Assembly: GCA_028023455.1 (NCBI GenBank)
Contig: JAQFVV010012396.1
Span: 9,650,085-9,714,084 of the forward strand
Reading direction: 5' to 3'
DNA: 64,000 nt
Source of the DNA: Epiperipatus broadwayi
Lineage: Eukaryota > Onychophora > Udeonychophora > Euonychophora > Peripatidae
Both the position numbers and the translations under genes were made by a program. Every line of letters starts with the position of its first letter. The first letter of the stretch is position 1. A model generated the notes under the pieces. It was not told where the DNA came from and did not search any database. It saw only the letters and a list, made by a program, of their open reading frames with translations. This document shows positions 11,841 to 22,582 of the stretch, piece by piece.

Positions 11841-13406
11841 TTATAAGTGATCAAATTTTAAATATTTTTTCAAAGTCTGTGGAATTTCGAGTATTTCTAT
11901 TTGGGATAAAAGTTTTTTACCTAATAATTTTCGAATACTGATGGTACATAACAGCTGCAAACTTCTTGGATGCTGGCTATAAAACTTAATAGCATCAAAT
12001 AAATCTTGATTTCTTTTCATATAGCAATTATGCAGTTTTTCTTGTATTAAATTTTTCCACTCATTTAATGGTTGAAGCTCAGTTTCTGCTAAATTGTACC
12101 CTGCTTCAAGAAGTAAAAATGGTATAGTCTTATCAATGTAATGAGAAGGATGAATAGATGATTGAATAGATAAAAAAAATAATGATGGAGTATCTGGAAC
12201 TTTCAAAGTACAATTGGCTTTAATTAAAATCCGAACAATGTCAATTTGTTGCTGATGAACAGCAATATGTAATGGAGTTCTATTTAGAACATCACAAGCA
12301 TCTAAATCACTCCCATTAGAAATCAAAAGTTTAACAATTTCAGTGCAATCCATTCTACAAGCTATATGTAATGGTATTTGTCCAAACATGTTTACTTGAT
12401 TGATGTTACACCGACCAGTTAAAATGAGGAGCTCTGTCATTTCTTGAGAACGCAATGAACTCACCAAATGTAACGCAGTATTTCCCTCTTTATCAGTCAT
12501 ATTTACATCACAATTATACTTAAGTAATACTTTTAATACATCCATTAAATTGGAATTAATGGCATCAATAACTGCTGGAAGACTTAATCGATGAAGACAT
12601 TCATTTAAATCAATTCCACACTTTAACAGAATTTCTAAAATCTCTGCATTTTTTACTTCTAAAGCCCATAACAACACATCAAAAGAATGTACATCTGCAC
12701 CATTTTCTATAAGCATGTTAACAACTTCAGGATTTTCAGCTCTGACAGCATAAAATAAAGGAGGAGCACCCTCTTCATCATCCAAAGCATTAACATCACA
12801 GCCGCCACTAATTAAATGCTGGACAACAGCTGGGTTACAATCTCCAAAGATTATGACACAGTGTAATGGTGTATGGCCATCTCCATCTTTAATATCTAAT
12901 TGGCACTGGGAATGAACAAGCAGCTCAACAATATCAGCATTGCCATTATTGCAAGCTATATGAAGAGGGGTGCTTTTATCACAGTCTTTAGCATTTACAT
13001 CGGCACCTTTATCTATGAGTAATTGTACAATATTTGGATCAGTCTGACTAGCTGCTAATAATGGAGTAGCTAACTTACTGTTAACCAAATCAATTTCACA
13101 ACCAGCTTCTACTAAGGCAGAGGCAATGCTGTAATAACCTTTGACACAAGATATATGTAAAGCAGTGTTTCCATTGGAATCTATTTCATTGAGATCTTGA
13201 CCTTCATTCATTAATACAAGAATGGCTGACAAATTATTATTACCACTTGCACAATGTAATGGATGACTACAGCTTTTTTTACCTTTCCAAACATCACAAG
13301 TTTCATGCAGTTCATCATCATTATCACTTTCATCCTCTTCTTCCTCCTCATAACCATCATCTTCACTATCATTATATTTGTTGCCATCTGATGAAACTTC
13401 AGCCAT
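11841..13406 (-). CDS. Ankyrin repeat and SOCS box (ASB-type) protein, 521 aa
   Basis: Predicted substrate receptor of a Cullin-5 RING ubiquitin ligase, acting in the cytoplasm or nucleus. A very acidic N-terminus (residues about 10-35, with runs of D and E) leads into roughly eleven ankyrin repeats (about 46-415) with clear motifs such as GNTALHISC, STPLHIACNNG, GHTPLHCV, GNTALHLVSS, GQIPLHIACR and RTPLHIAVH. The last 40 residues are a SOCS box: the Elongin B/C-binding BC box is SLQLLCTISIRKLLG, followed by a Cul5-box-like IPQTLKKYL. Length is normal for ASB proteins. The start ATG has a good context (AAAATGG), and a 3' splice acceptor lies 29 nt upstream, so the whole CDS is in one exon. 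A giant paralogue lies 39 kb away on the same strand. Which ASB subfamily it belongs to and its substrate cannot be told from sequence. Confidence 0.93.
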   Translation of the reverse strand: MAEVSSDGNKYNDSEDDGYEEEEEDESDNDDELHETCDVWKGKKSCSHPLHCASGNNNLSAILVLMNEGQDLNEIDSNGNTALHISCVKGYYSIASALVEAGCEIDLVNSKLATPLLAASQTDPNIVQLLIDKGADVNAKDCDKSTPLHIACNNGNADIVELLVHSQCQLDIKDGDGHTPLHCVIIFGDCNPAVVQHLISGGCDVNALDDEEGAPPLFYAVRAENPEVVNMLIENGADVHSFDVLLWALEVKNAEILEILLKCGIDLNECLHRLSLPAVIDAINSNLMDVLKVLLKYNCDVNMTDKEGNTALHLVSSLRSQEMTELLILTGRCNINQVNMFGQIPLHIACRMDCTEIVKLLISNGSDLDACDVLNRTPLHIAVHQQQIDIVRILIKANCTLKVPDTPSLFFLSIQSSIHPSHYIDKTIPFLLLEAGYNLAETELQPLNEWKNLIQEKLHNCYMKRNQDLFDAIKFYSQHPRSLQLLCTISIRKLLGKKLLSQIEILEIPQTLKKYLKFDHL

Positions 13407-13435
13407 TTTAGACTTCTTTGAAGATCATTTGCAGT

Positions 13436-13462
13436 CTGTAATTTTAGAAAAAAAAAAGTATA
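13436..13462 (-). promoter_or_regulatory. 3' splice acceptor upstream of the ASB-type start codon
   Basis: Read on the minus strand, a run of T leads into TTCTAAAATTACAG followed by ACTGC. The pyrimidine tract plus CAG is a strong acceptor. The exon would begin at 13,435, leaving a 29-nt 5' untranslated stretch before ATG. This implies at least one upstream non-coding exon, which I could not locate. Confidence 0.6.
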
Positions 13463-15167
13463 AATGAATCACCTTAATTAATAATAACATATTCAATTGA
13501 CTAAAAAGAAAATCAAAAAATAATGGAAATTATTAATGATTGTGACTACAAGTAAAAGTAGCTAATCAATCAAGACATGTTATAGCACAAATTGAATAAT
13601 TTTTCCACTTGCTGCTATGAATTATAAACAACTCTCAATAATTACATTATTGTTTATATTCTGAAATCTCATGAGAAGAGAGAATATGAAAGGCATTAAC
13701 TCTACTGAAATTCATAGAAGAATGGTAGCATGGTGATATAAGCCAGAGAAAAAATTATAAATAGGGAGAAAGATTTAAATTTGTCAAAAAACAAAGATTG
13801 GAGAACTTTGATACTACTAAAATGAAAATATTAAAATTAGATAAAAAAATTTAATGCAGCAAATAGAAAATAAATTACCTTTCCATTTTTTGATTTTCTC
13901 ATATTATTATTGCTTATATTTTCTAAGATTTAAAAAAAAAAAAAACATTTATAATCAAAACAAAAAAATCTTAAAAAAATATACTTTTATACTTTTAAAT
14001 TATTTTAATAATCCTAAATATTAAAAATCAATTTTACATGATAAATCATAACTTAATAATAAAATAAAACTGATGCTAAAAATTTTTATTATTAATTTTA
14101 AAGCAATGTTTATTGATTATAGTAGGAAAAAACATTTAGATAGAATAATTATTTGTTACAATATTAAATATGATCTATATATACATACAATATTCATAAT
14201 CATTATAAAGATAATAACATGTATAATTTATTTAGTTAAATAACATTTAAAAAAAATAAAATGATAAAAACCAAAGAATAAACTTTGTGAAAGATATTAG
14301 AAACTAAAACATTTTGTACATTATGTGAATATCAAGGATTTATTTTAAAAATGCAATGAATCGAGTAGAACATGTATGTAAGAAAGGGCAATTTAAAATA
14401 AAATAATCTTTGTTGTGTAAGGAACAGATCATATTTATATTTGCAAAATTTTTTTTATAAGAAAAAAAATTAGCACGTAAAACATAAATTTTAGTTAGAA
14501 AGACAAATATTTGAGTTATATGGATTAATAGTTGAATTTTTATTTATCTGTTATTAAACAATAGAATTGAAATATACTTTTAAAATCTGTAATATTAGTT
14601 ATTTCATAGGATTCCCAATACATGAATTTTTTTTTAGGAAAAATAGTAAGATCTGATTAAGGATATCTAAAAACTGTACTTTGGTATTAGAGCTGCAATA
14701 TAGGGGAGATAGGAGACCCTTCAACACCCACAATAAATGTGTAATGTCGCGATGACGTCAAATTGAAAGGAAATAAACCCTGCAAGTATGTGTTTTTATC
14801 TTTAGCAATGTGATCTTTTTTTTGTAATCCTTGGACATTTTCAATTATTGTCCAGATTTCTTTCTGCCATGCTTAACGATATATATAAAAAAAGGTTCTG
14901 CCAGGATAAAAACCTAATAAAAGTCTCATAATTAATATATATTCTTTTTGTGTGTATGTGATTTGTGTTTTTTTGGTTTAAGTTGTTTATAAAAAAAAAT
15001 ACGTTTATTAGTATTTCTGTTGAAAATCCTAGCATACTCTGCAATCATGTACTATATTTTTGGAGGAAAATTTTTTAGTAGAGATCTCCATTTTCTGTGG
15101 TAATATTAAATATTTTGCTTCAAGGCAACAATTCCTGTTATATATTACATGGTAAATATTGTACGAG
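13463..15167. other. AT-rich sequence, probable 5' intron of the ASB-type gene
   Basis: No coding motif was found. If the acceptor at 13,436 is used, part of this stretch is intronic. A patch near 14,690-14,780 is less AT-rich and contains TGACGTCA, a perfect CRE/ATF palindrome at about 14,753-14,760, which would suit a promoter but is unproven. Confidence 0.35.
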
Positions 15168-15284
15168 TATAAACAATGAGGATTGCCAATTCCTCAACAA
15201 GCTTTATGATAAATTATAATTATGATAAATGCTTAGCATTTATCATAAAGCTTGTTGAGGAATTGGCAATCCTCATTGTTTATA
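15168..15284. repeat. Perfect 47-bp inverted repeat with 23-nt loop
   Basis: Bases 15,168-15,214 are the exact reverse complement of 15,238-15,284, with no mismatch seen across 47 bp. The central sequence contains a second small palindrome (ATAAATGCTTAGCATTTAT). If transcribed it would form a long perfect hairpin. Confidence 0.92.
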
Positions 15285-15960
15285 ACTTACAAGCTTAAGA
15301 GAATAGGGTCATGTGATCTATGACTCTTATTTTGACTATTGTATAAGTATACTTAATATGTTTTTATAAATATTATTTAAAAGCCAAAATCATTTACTGT
15401 TTGTTTAGTAACAATTTTGTATAATGGCGTCATTTCATTAAGATCACAAATCACTTTTTTAATAAATATTATTTCAAAATCAAAATCATTTACTGCTTGT
15501 TTAGTGCATATTTAAACTAACAATTTTTTTGTGGAATGCCATCAATTCATTAAGATTGCAAATCACATTTTTTTTTTTTAAATGTCATTCTTAAAAGTTG
15601 TTAGTGTTCAAGTTATACATATTTGAATGTCTTGTTCAAAATTATACATTTCTTATTGAAAATGATAAATGTTTATTATGTTTTTACTTTTAGTCCTGCA
15701 AAACGGAGCATGTATTAGACCTACTGCACCTGTTCACATTTATATCAACCTCCTGATAACTTTGTTAATCTTGCCAAAATAGTACCCTAAAAACATAATT
15801 GTATTCTTAATGAATTTATTTTTTATCAATGGAAATATGTCAGCAGGAATAATAGCAATAAACCTTCACAATTCAAGAATGAATTTGTTAATCTTATCAT
15901 ATAATTAAATGCATTTTTGTAAATAGAAAATATGAATAGAATATAATGAGACCATTGCAA
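15285..15960. other. AT-rich intergenic DNA with a short direct duplication
   Basis: Two similar segments of about 110 bp (near 15,365-15,460 and 15,462-15,570) share AAAATCATTTACTG, TTGTTTAGT and TCATTAAGAT words, suggesting a local tandem duplication. No gene was seen. Confidence 0.4.
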
Positions 15961-18560
15961 ATGGAGATTATAATATATTGGACTATTTCCATCATCTATC
16001 ATTAAATGCTGAATGTCTATAAAATGTTAAACTTTATTTAAACTTTTCAAATACAAACAACTATTAGTAATAACACAAAGAGACAACACAGATTAGTAGA
16101 TTACATTTCAAATAGTATTATTGTCCATTCTTCTTCATGTGTTGCTGACTTGACCAGTGATAATACTAGCATAGGAGTGCACCTTTAGATTCTTGAATAT
16201 CAAATTTTAAGACAACACACTAACCAACTGAGCTAATCTGTCAAAGGCAACAGTCGGTAGAAATTTCATATACTTAACTATGAGGTTGGTTCAAATCCTC
16301 CTGATTCCTCCAATTTTTTTAATACTTGTTTCTAGGAGCAAAGTTAATTAGAGGCTTCCAGACATTAACTATGGGCAGCATACTGAGTTGACCTATAGGA
16401 TTATTTATCATTGTCATATGATTCTCTCTATCCGATATTTTTGTATTTTCCCAATCAAACTTATGTTCATTAGTACATATATGGCCTGCCAATTTTTCTA
16501 ACCATTAGTTTGTGTTCTTTTAATCACTGTTCAACAGAGTAATCTCATCAATATACTTTTTTCCATATTCACATGATAGTCATGCAGTTTTGTTTTTCAG
16601 TATTACAAGTTTAGGCTTTAATAAAAGGTAAGAATTCTTTGAAGTGTGATATGGCTTTGGAAACCTGTTCTGTTATATTGACAGATTTTCCCTAATTTAT
16701 TTGCCATTCCCATGTAGGGATATACTACAATCCCAATAATTGTTTTTTCTTTTGATCTCCTTTTGTTGTCTATTAAAGGTTTTCTTGATCTTTTCATTTT
16801 CCAAATCACTGGTTTCCTAACAAACTTTCTTTACTTTGTTCCATAGTAGTATAATTTCATGTTTTGTTTCTAGTGTAATTGGATGTATACACCAAATACT
16901 CACCAGTGTATGTTGATTACCTATAAGCTGTTGTTTTGACTTTGCTATGCAAAAGTCTTGTCACAAGAACACTTATGAATGCCAATTTTTGTTCTAATTT
17001 TGATTCCATTGTGAATTTAATTGAAGGGAATATATTGTTGATATATGTCCAGAATGACTAATCATTCTTCAGCATGTGGTAATACAACAAATGTATCAAT
17101 AGGGGAACAATACTTTAGACAGAAATGGAATAGTATTTATGGCTGTGATTCAAACTCTTCCATATAAATGTTGCTAAGAAAGGATGAGTAGTGAGCCCAT
17201 GGCCGATCCTTGATTTTGTTTGGAAGAATTCTGAGTTTGTATTGAAAGAATATTGTTACACAGAAAGTTGATAGTTTCATTATACTATCAATAGGTAGTT
17301 GTTCTGTAGATTATCATCATCATTTAACCTTTTCCTTACAACAATGCTTCACCACATGGTAAATTTGTAAACAAACTTTTCTTGTCAAAGCTTATCAATA
17401 GATCAATTCTTTCAATTCCCATGCTCCTGATTCATTCTACAAAGTGCTTCAAATCTCTGAAGGATTGTATCCTATAGGCCAAAGGATTAAAAAATTTGAG
17501 GGCAAATTTTGACATTGGTAAATTTCTAAATTAACAATAGGTTGTAATGGAACATTGTCTTTACAGATTTTAGATAATCCATAAAGATAAAGAATTTTGC
17601 TAACATGATGTTAATTTCATTTTTTCTGAATCACTGGAATACCTGCAATATTTCTGAAGTAATGTTTGTAACTTTACTTCTGTACTTGAAATTGGATTTT
17701 TTACCACATTTTTTATATTGGCTAGCTGTAAGGAGTTCTTATATTTGGTTATCATAAACATTTGTATCCATTACAACTGCAGTGTTAACTTTGTCAGCAA
17801 AGAGAATGGTTATAGAAATATCCCATATTTGAGAGATTTAATAGCTTTCCTCTCATTACATGAAATATTTGATTTCTGCTTTTGATGTCTCTCAGCTGTT
17901 CTTTTAATTCTCCAGTGTAATTCTGCTGTTCTTTCATATGCAATTTTTGGGTGATTTCCTCAATGTCTTCCATTATATCCAATAATGGGACAGTAGACGG
18001 TGTAATGGCAAAGTTTAAATCTTTTCCAAGAACAGATAATTCAGCATCTGTAAGATGTTTAAAGCTAAGATTTTTAATTGATGAAGAATATGACTTTTGC
18101 TGAGCCCATATACATTTACAAGCTTTTTCTTCTGACATTCCTTTATTCTTCCATATAATTTACAATATGATCTTCTCACTTCTTAACAAACTCTTGTGAA
18201 GTCTTCATCAATAAGTTTATTTCTTGGAAAACATTCCACATTTCTGTTGGGATGCAAGGTTTGATGAAAATCTTTGAGCATTTATTATTTCAATAGGGTG
18301 TCATTTGCTCTCTGAATAATCTTCTCTACTCTCTTGGAGTGATAGATTTTAATTGCAAATTCTTAGGAACAATGCTTTCAGATTTACATTTATATAGGTA
18401 ATGTTAAATGATTTTCTACTTTGGCAAGTTTTAGATATAATTTTTTATAAAATCTAAATTTCAACATTCTACATTTAATGATAAATTATGGAAATAGTCC
18501 AACACATTATAATATTTAAAATACCACCATCACAAATCTTCAAGCATTGTAAATGGAATT
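15960..18560 (-). pseudogene. Degenerate Penelope-like element (older copy)
   Basis: A second, much more decayed copy of the PLE at 19.2-22.6 kb, in the same orientation. The 3' terminal repeat is at 15,960-16,245 and includes the tRNA-like segment. Remnants of the GIY-YIG endonuclease lie at about 16,440-16,600, the reverse transcriptase at 16,620-17,750, and the N-terminal domain at 17,794-18,460 (for example FKHLTDAELSVLGKDLNFAITPS). The 5' tail at 18,480-18,540 (GGAAATAGTCCAACA ... CACCATCACAAA) matches the start of the intact copy. Many stops and indels are present. It lies side by side with the younger copy, so the locus has received at least two PLE insertions. Confidence 0.85.
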
Positions 18561-19179
18561 TTTTGCATTTTCTTTATACTTATGAAAGCTAAATTTTTTA
18601 TTTTAGATTAATTTTTTAATGAAGAAATAAGGTCAGTTTAATGTGTATAATATGTGATTCTAGGATAAACCAAAATATTTATAATAAAAACTTTAGCATA
18701 TATTGAAAAATAGCTTTTGAAGAATGCATTAATAATTTCTCCTATCGAGGAGTCAGTTTTTAATTGTAAATCTTAATATGTTCAACGAAAGATGGATTGT
18801 GAAGCTCAAAAACTTATATCACCTGTGAGACTACTCTAAGGTGAAGATGTATCTTTATGAAAGGTTATGCATTATTCTCTAGAATAATTATCTAAAATTT
18901 AAAACAACTGAGGAAAAAAAAATTTGAATTCAGTAAAATAATTAAATGATCCATACAAGTTATGTATGTAATTAACTGATTGAAAAATAATAATATACAT
19001 ATTGGACCCAATCTTCAAAAGTAGACAAGGTAATCAGAAGAAACACTTGTGGAATGTGATTGTAATTAAAGAACCCAGAAAATATTTTACTAGTTAAGAT
19101 TATGTGAACTTGCCTACTTAAAAGCAATATATATATATATATTACAAATCGATGTTTGTATTTCTTCAAAATAATATAT
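18561..19179. other. AT-rich spacer between two PLE copies
   Basis: No gene recognised. It ends in a short AT dinucleotide microsatellite (about 19,126-19,142). Confidence 0.45.
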
Positions 19180-19209
19180 GTAAATTTATAAATAAATATT
19201 AGAAAATAC
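19180..19209. repeat. Left arm of a 30-bp inverted repeat flanking the PLE insertion
   Basis: This 30-mer is the exact reverse complement of 22,718-22,747. It lies just outside the target duplication of the PLE on the left, while its partner is about 135 bp outside on the right. Confidence 0.75.
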
Positions 19210-19221
19210 AGTATTTAAAAG
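19208..19221 (+). repeat. 14-bp target site duplication, left copy
   Basis: ACAGTATTTAAAAG, repeated exactly at 22,569-22,582. It brackets the whole PLE unit. Confidence 0.75.
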
Positions 19222-19483
19222 GTGTATTTTTATATTGGACTATTTCCATCATCTAATATGTGTGTTGAATGTCTTTAGAAAAGTTTAATTTTTAGTTAAA
19301 TATTCCAAATGCATTCAACTGTTAGTAATATCACAGCAAACAGGTTAGTATATGCACCAACTGTTAGTAATATCACAGCAAACAAATGTTAATAATATCA
19401 CAGCAAACAGGTTAGTATATGCACTAACTGTTAGTAATATCACAGCAAACAGGTTAGTATACGCACGTTTCGAGAGGTATTTT

Positions 19484-19612
19484 TTCTCCCCTCTTTTTCA
19501 GGTGTTGCTGGCCTGACCAGTGACAGTACTAGCATGGGATTCGAACCTGGGTTCTTAGATTCTTGATTATTGAAATTTAAGGTAACGCTCTAACCAACTG
19601 AGCCATCCTGCC
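19484..19612 (-). repeat. tRNA-like segment plus hammerhead-like motif in the 3' PLE terminal repeat
   Basis: On the minus strand the terminal repeat begins GGATGGCTCAGTTGG then TTAGAGCG, a good tRNA A box/D arm. It is followed about 45 nt later by GGTTCGAATCCC, a good B box. About 50 nt further is CCTGAAAAAGAGG ... CCTCTCGAAACG, related to the hammerhead core but diverged. The tRNA-like part has no convincing acceptor stem, so it is not a working tRNA gene. It may act as an internal Pol III promoter. Confidence 0.6.
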
Positions 19613-19643
19613 AAAGGCAACAGTATGTAGTAATTTCATATAC

Positions 19644-22040
19644 TTATCTATGAGGTTCCTCCTGATTTCTCCACTTCTTCCTCAGAGCAAAGTTGATTAG
19701 TGATTTCCATACATTATGTATAGTCACACTAGGTTGGCTTATGGGATTTTTTGCCATTGTCATGTGAGCAGCTTCTTTAAATTTTCTTCTTTGTACCTTT
19801 TCTTCTTTATCCAATATTTTTGTATTTTCCCAATTGAACGTATGTTCATTGGTCCATACATAGTCTGCTACTTTAGACACATCTATTTTCTCTCTTCTAA
19901 TCATCAGTTTATGTTCTACCAAGCGCTTTTGAATGGGATGGCTGGTCTCACCAATATATGTTCTTCCACATTCACATGGTATTTCATAGATGCAATTCTT
20001 TCTTTGCAGCATTTCAAGTTTAGGCTTTGTAGATGTTAGAATTCCTCATAGTGTGGTATGGCTCTGGAAAGCTGTTCTGATGTTATACTGATTGCAGATT
20101 TTCCTTAATTTGTCTATTTTTGGAATGTATGGATACACTACAGTACCAATAATTGTCTCTTCTCTTGATGGTTCTTTTTGTTGTCTATTTAATGTTTTCT
20201 TAATAACAGCTGATGGATAACCATTTTTCTTAAGAGTTTGTTCTATATAGATCTTTTCTTTTTCCAAATCACCAGTTTCTGAACAAACTTCTTTTGCTCT
20301 GTTCCACAGCGATAGTATAACTCCATGTTTTGTATTTCTGGTGTGATTAGATGTATAGGCTAGATATTTTCCTGTATGTGTAGGTTTTCGGTAAACTGTA
20401 GTTTTGATTTTGCCATGAGGAAGTCTTGTCACAAGAACATCTAAGAATGCCAATTTTTGTTCTTGTTCTATTGTAAATTTAATTAGAGGGGATATGTTGT
20501 TGATGTCTGTCCAGAAAGTTTGTAGCAATGCTTCACCATGTGGCCATACAACAAATGTATCATCCACATAGCGAAGCCAAATTTTAGATGGATAAGGAGT
20601 AGTTTTTATGGCTGTGGTTTCAAGTTCTTCCATGTAAATATTGCTAATCAGGGGAGACAATGGTGAGCCCATAGCAATTCCTTGATTTTGTTGGAAGAAT
20701 TCTGTGTTATATTGAAAGTAGGTTGTTTTTTTACAGAAAGTTAATAGTTCCATTACGCTATCAATAGGAAGAGCTGTTCTGGCTTGTAAACTATTATCAT
20801 CATTTAACCTTTTCCTTACAATAGACAATGCTTCTTCACACGGTACATTTGTGAATAAACTTTCCACATCAAAGCTTACCAGTAAGTCAGTTCTTTCAAT
20901 TTTCATGTTCTTGATTAATTCTACAAAGTGTCTAGAATCCTTGACAAATGATTGGGTCTTGCATGCCAAAGGACTTAGAACTTTGAGAAGAAATCTTGCC
21001 AAATTCTGGCAAGGTTAATCTCTAGAACTAACAATAGGTCGTAATGGAACATGATCCTTATGGATTTTAGATAGACCATAAAGATGAGGAATTTTGCTGA
21101 AATATGATGTTATTTTACTCTTTTCTGAATCAGTGAAGTACTTGTGATGCTTTCTGAGTAATGCTTGTAACTTTGTTTCCGTACTTGGTATCGGATCTTT
21201 TGCCATTTTTTTATATTGGCCAGCAACTATTGCATTGCCTTTGTCAGCAGGGAGAATAATTATAGATTTATCTGCATTGAGAGATTTAATTGCTTTCCTC
21301 TCCCCATAGGATATGTTTGACTGCAATTTTTGTTGCTTGTCAAGTGTTCTTTTTATTCTCCAGCACAATTCTGCTGCTTCTTCTAAAGGCAATTTTTGAG
21401 TGACTTCCTCAGTGGCTGCCATTATATCTAATAAGGAGATATTAGATGGTGTTACAGCAAAGTTTAATCCTCTTTCAAGAACAGAAATTTCAGTATCTGT
21501 TAGATGTTTAGAGCTTAGATTTTTAATAGATGAAGCTGTTACATTGCTTGGTATATTATGATTTTTGATATACCCATGTAGGTTAGCAAGTTTCTTCTTT
21601 TGACATTCTTTTATTTTTCCCTGTAATATAGAATACGATTTTCTTACTGCTTGAAAAACTCTCGTGTAGTCATCGTCAGCAAGTTTATTTTTTAGAAGAC
21701 ATTCTACATTATTAATTGAATGCATTGTTTGATACTTAGAAAACCTTTGAGCATTTATTCTTTCTCTTAACAGAGCTTCACTTGCTCTCTGGGTAATTTT
21801 CTCAGCTCTCTGAGAGTGAATTGGAGGTTTTAGTTGCAAACCTTTAGGAATTATCCCTTCCGATTTACATTTACATAGGAAAGTTAAATAATTTTCTACT
21901 TTGGCCAGCTTTAGACATAGTTTTTCATAATGTCTAAAGTTTAATATAGTATCTGGTCCATACCGAATACTTAGTGTTTTTCTGAAGCTTTGTGATGATG
22001 GTGTTCTAGCTGTATTTTTATATTGGACTATTTCCATCAT
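19644..22040 (-). pseudogene. PLE polyprotein (N-domain, reverse transcriptase, GIY-YIG), two nonsense codons
   Basis: One continuous reading frame of about 799 codons, interrupted by TAA at 21,015-21,017 and a stop at about 20,046-20,048, with no frameshift. The first part (22,040-21,018) holds the PLE N-terminal domain and ends in LRPIVSS, the start of the RT core. The middle part has DLLVSFDVESLFTNVP (first catalytic aspartate), GIAMGSPLSPLISNIYME and LRYVDDTFVVW, with the YVDD catalytic pair, then LAFLDVLV and VYRKPTHTGKYL. The last part (20,012-19,644) is the GIY-YIG endonuclease: CIYEIPCECGRTYIGET followed by IQKRLVEHK. The enzyme would nick target DNA and prime reverse transcription there. 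The first ATG codons overlap the upstream terminal repeat. With the two stops it is probably inactive, though transposition in trans is possible. Confidence 0.92.
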
Positions 22041-22144
22041 CTAATATGTGTGTTGAATGTCTTTAGAAAAGTTTAATTTTTAGTTAAATATTCTAAATGC
22101 ATTCAACTGTTAGTAATATTACAGCAAACAGGTTAGTATACGCA

Positions 22145-22224
22145 GGATGGCTCAGTTGGTTAGAGCGTTACCTTAAATTTCAATAATCAAGAATCTAAGG
22201 ACCCAGGTTCGAATCCCATGCTAG
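22145..22224 (+). repeat. tRNA-like (A box/B box) head of the inverted PLE terminal repeat
   Basis: GGATGGCTCAGTTGG at 22,145, then TTAGAGCG, and later AGGTTCGAATCCCATG around 22,205-22,220 match tRNA A and B boxes at normal spacing. The anticodon arm is not recognisable and the acceptor stem does not pair, so this is tRNA-derived rather than a tRNA gene. The same segment starts every PLE terminal-repeat copy in the window. Confidence 0.65.
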
Positions 22225-22251
22225 TACTGTCACTGGTCAGGCCAGCAACAC

Positions 22252-22295
22252 CTGAAGAAGAGAAGAGAAAAATACCTCTCGAAACGTTGTGCGTA
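22252..22295 (+). ncRNA. Hammerhead-like motif in the PLE terminal repeat (weak)
   Basis: CTGAAGA (22,252-22,258) followed by an extra A, then GAGA/TCTC (22,260-22,263 with 22,277-22,280), GAAA, and ACG-TTGTG-CGT-A, which could be a tiny stem III with a GTA cleavage triplet. The extra A and the lack of an evident stem I make this a diverged or degenerate hammerhead at best. PLEs are known to carry hammerhead ribozymes in their terminal repeats, which is why it is listed. Confidence 0.35.
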
Positions 22296-22568
22296 TACTA
22301 ACCTGTTTGTTTGTGATATTACTAACAGTTAGTGCATATACTAACCTGTTTGCTGTGATATTATTAACATTTGTTTGCTGTGATATTACTGACAGTTGGT
22401 GCATATACTAACCTGTTTGCTGTGATATTACTAACAGTTGAATGCATTTGGAATATTTAACTAAAAATTAAACTTTTCTAAAGACATTCAACACACATAT
22501 TAGATGATGGAAATAGTCCAATATAAAAATACAGCTAGAACACCATCATCACAAACCTTCAGAAAAAC

Positions 22569-22582
22569 ACAGTATTTAAAAG
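22569..22582 (+). repeat. 14-bp target site duplication, right copy
   Basis: Exact match to 19,208-19,221. Confidence 0.75.

Larger units (their letters stand above)
19222..22568 (-). mobile_element. Penelope-like element with GIY-YIG endonuclease, nearly intact
   Basis: A complete-looking Penelope-like retroelement read on the minus strand. A 3' terminal repeat (19,222-19,620) follows a single long reading frame. A second copy of the terminal repeat precedes the frame (22,020-22,142), and a third in opposite orientation (22,143-22,568) is joined head to head with it. A 14-bp direct repeat borders the unit. Such partly duplicated, inverted terminal repeats are typical of PLE insertions. The internal terminal repeats also hold a roughly 50-bp subrepeat with GTTAGTATATGCAC words. 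The element looks recent: the terminal repeats are nearly identical and the frame has only two stops. Confidence 0.9.

Noticed and set aside
22145-22224. Possible functional tRNA gene
   Set aside because: A and B boxes are good, but the acceptor stem does not pair, the T stem is only partly paired, and no anticodon arm is recognisable. The same segment is repeated in every PLE terminal repeat.
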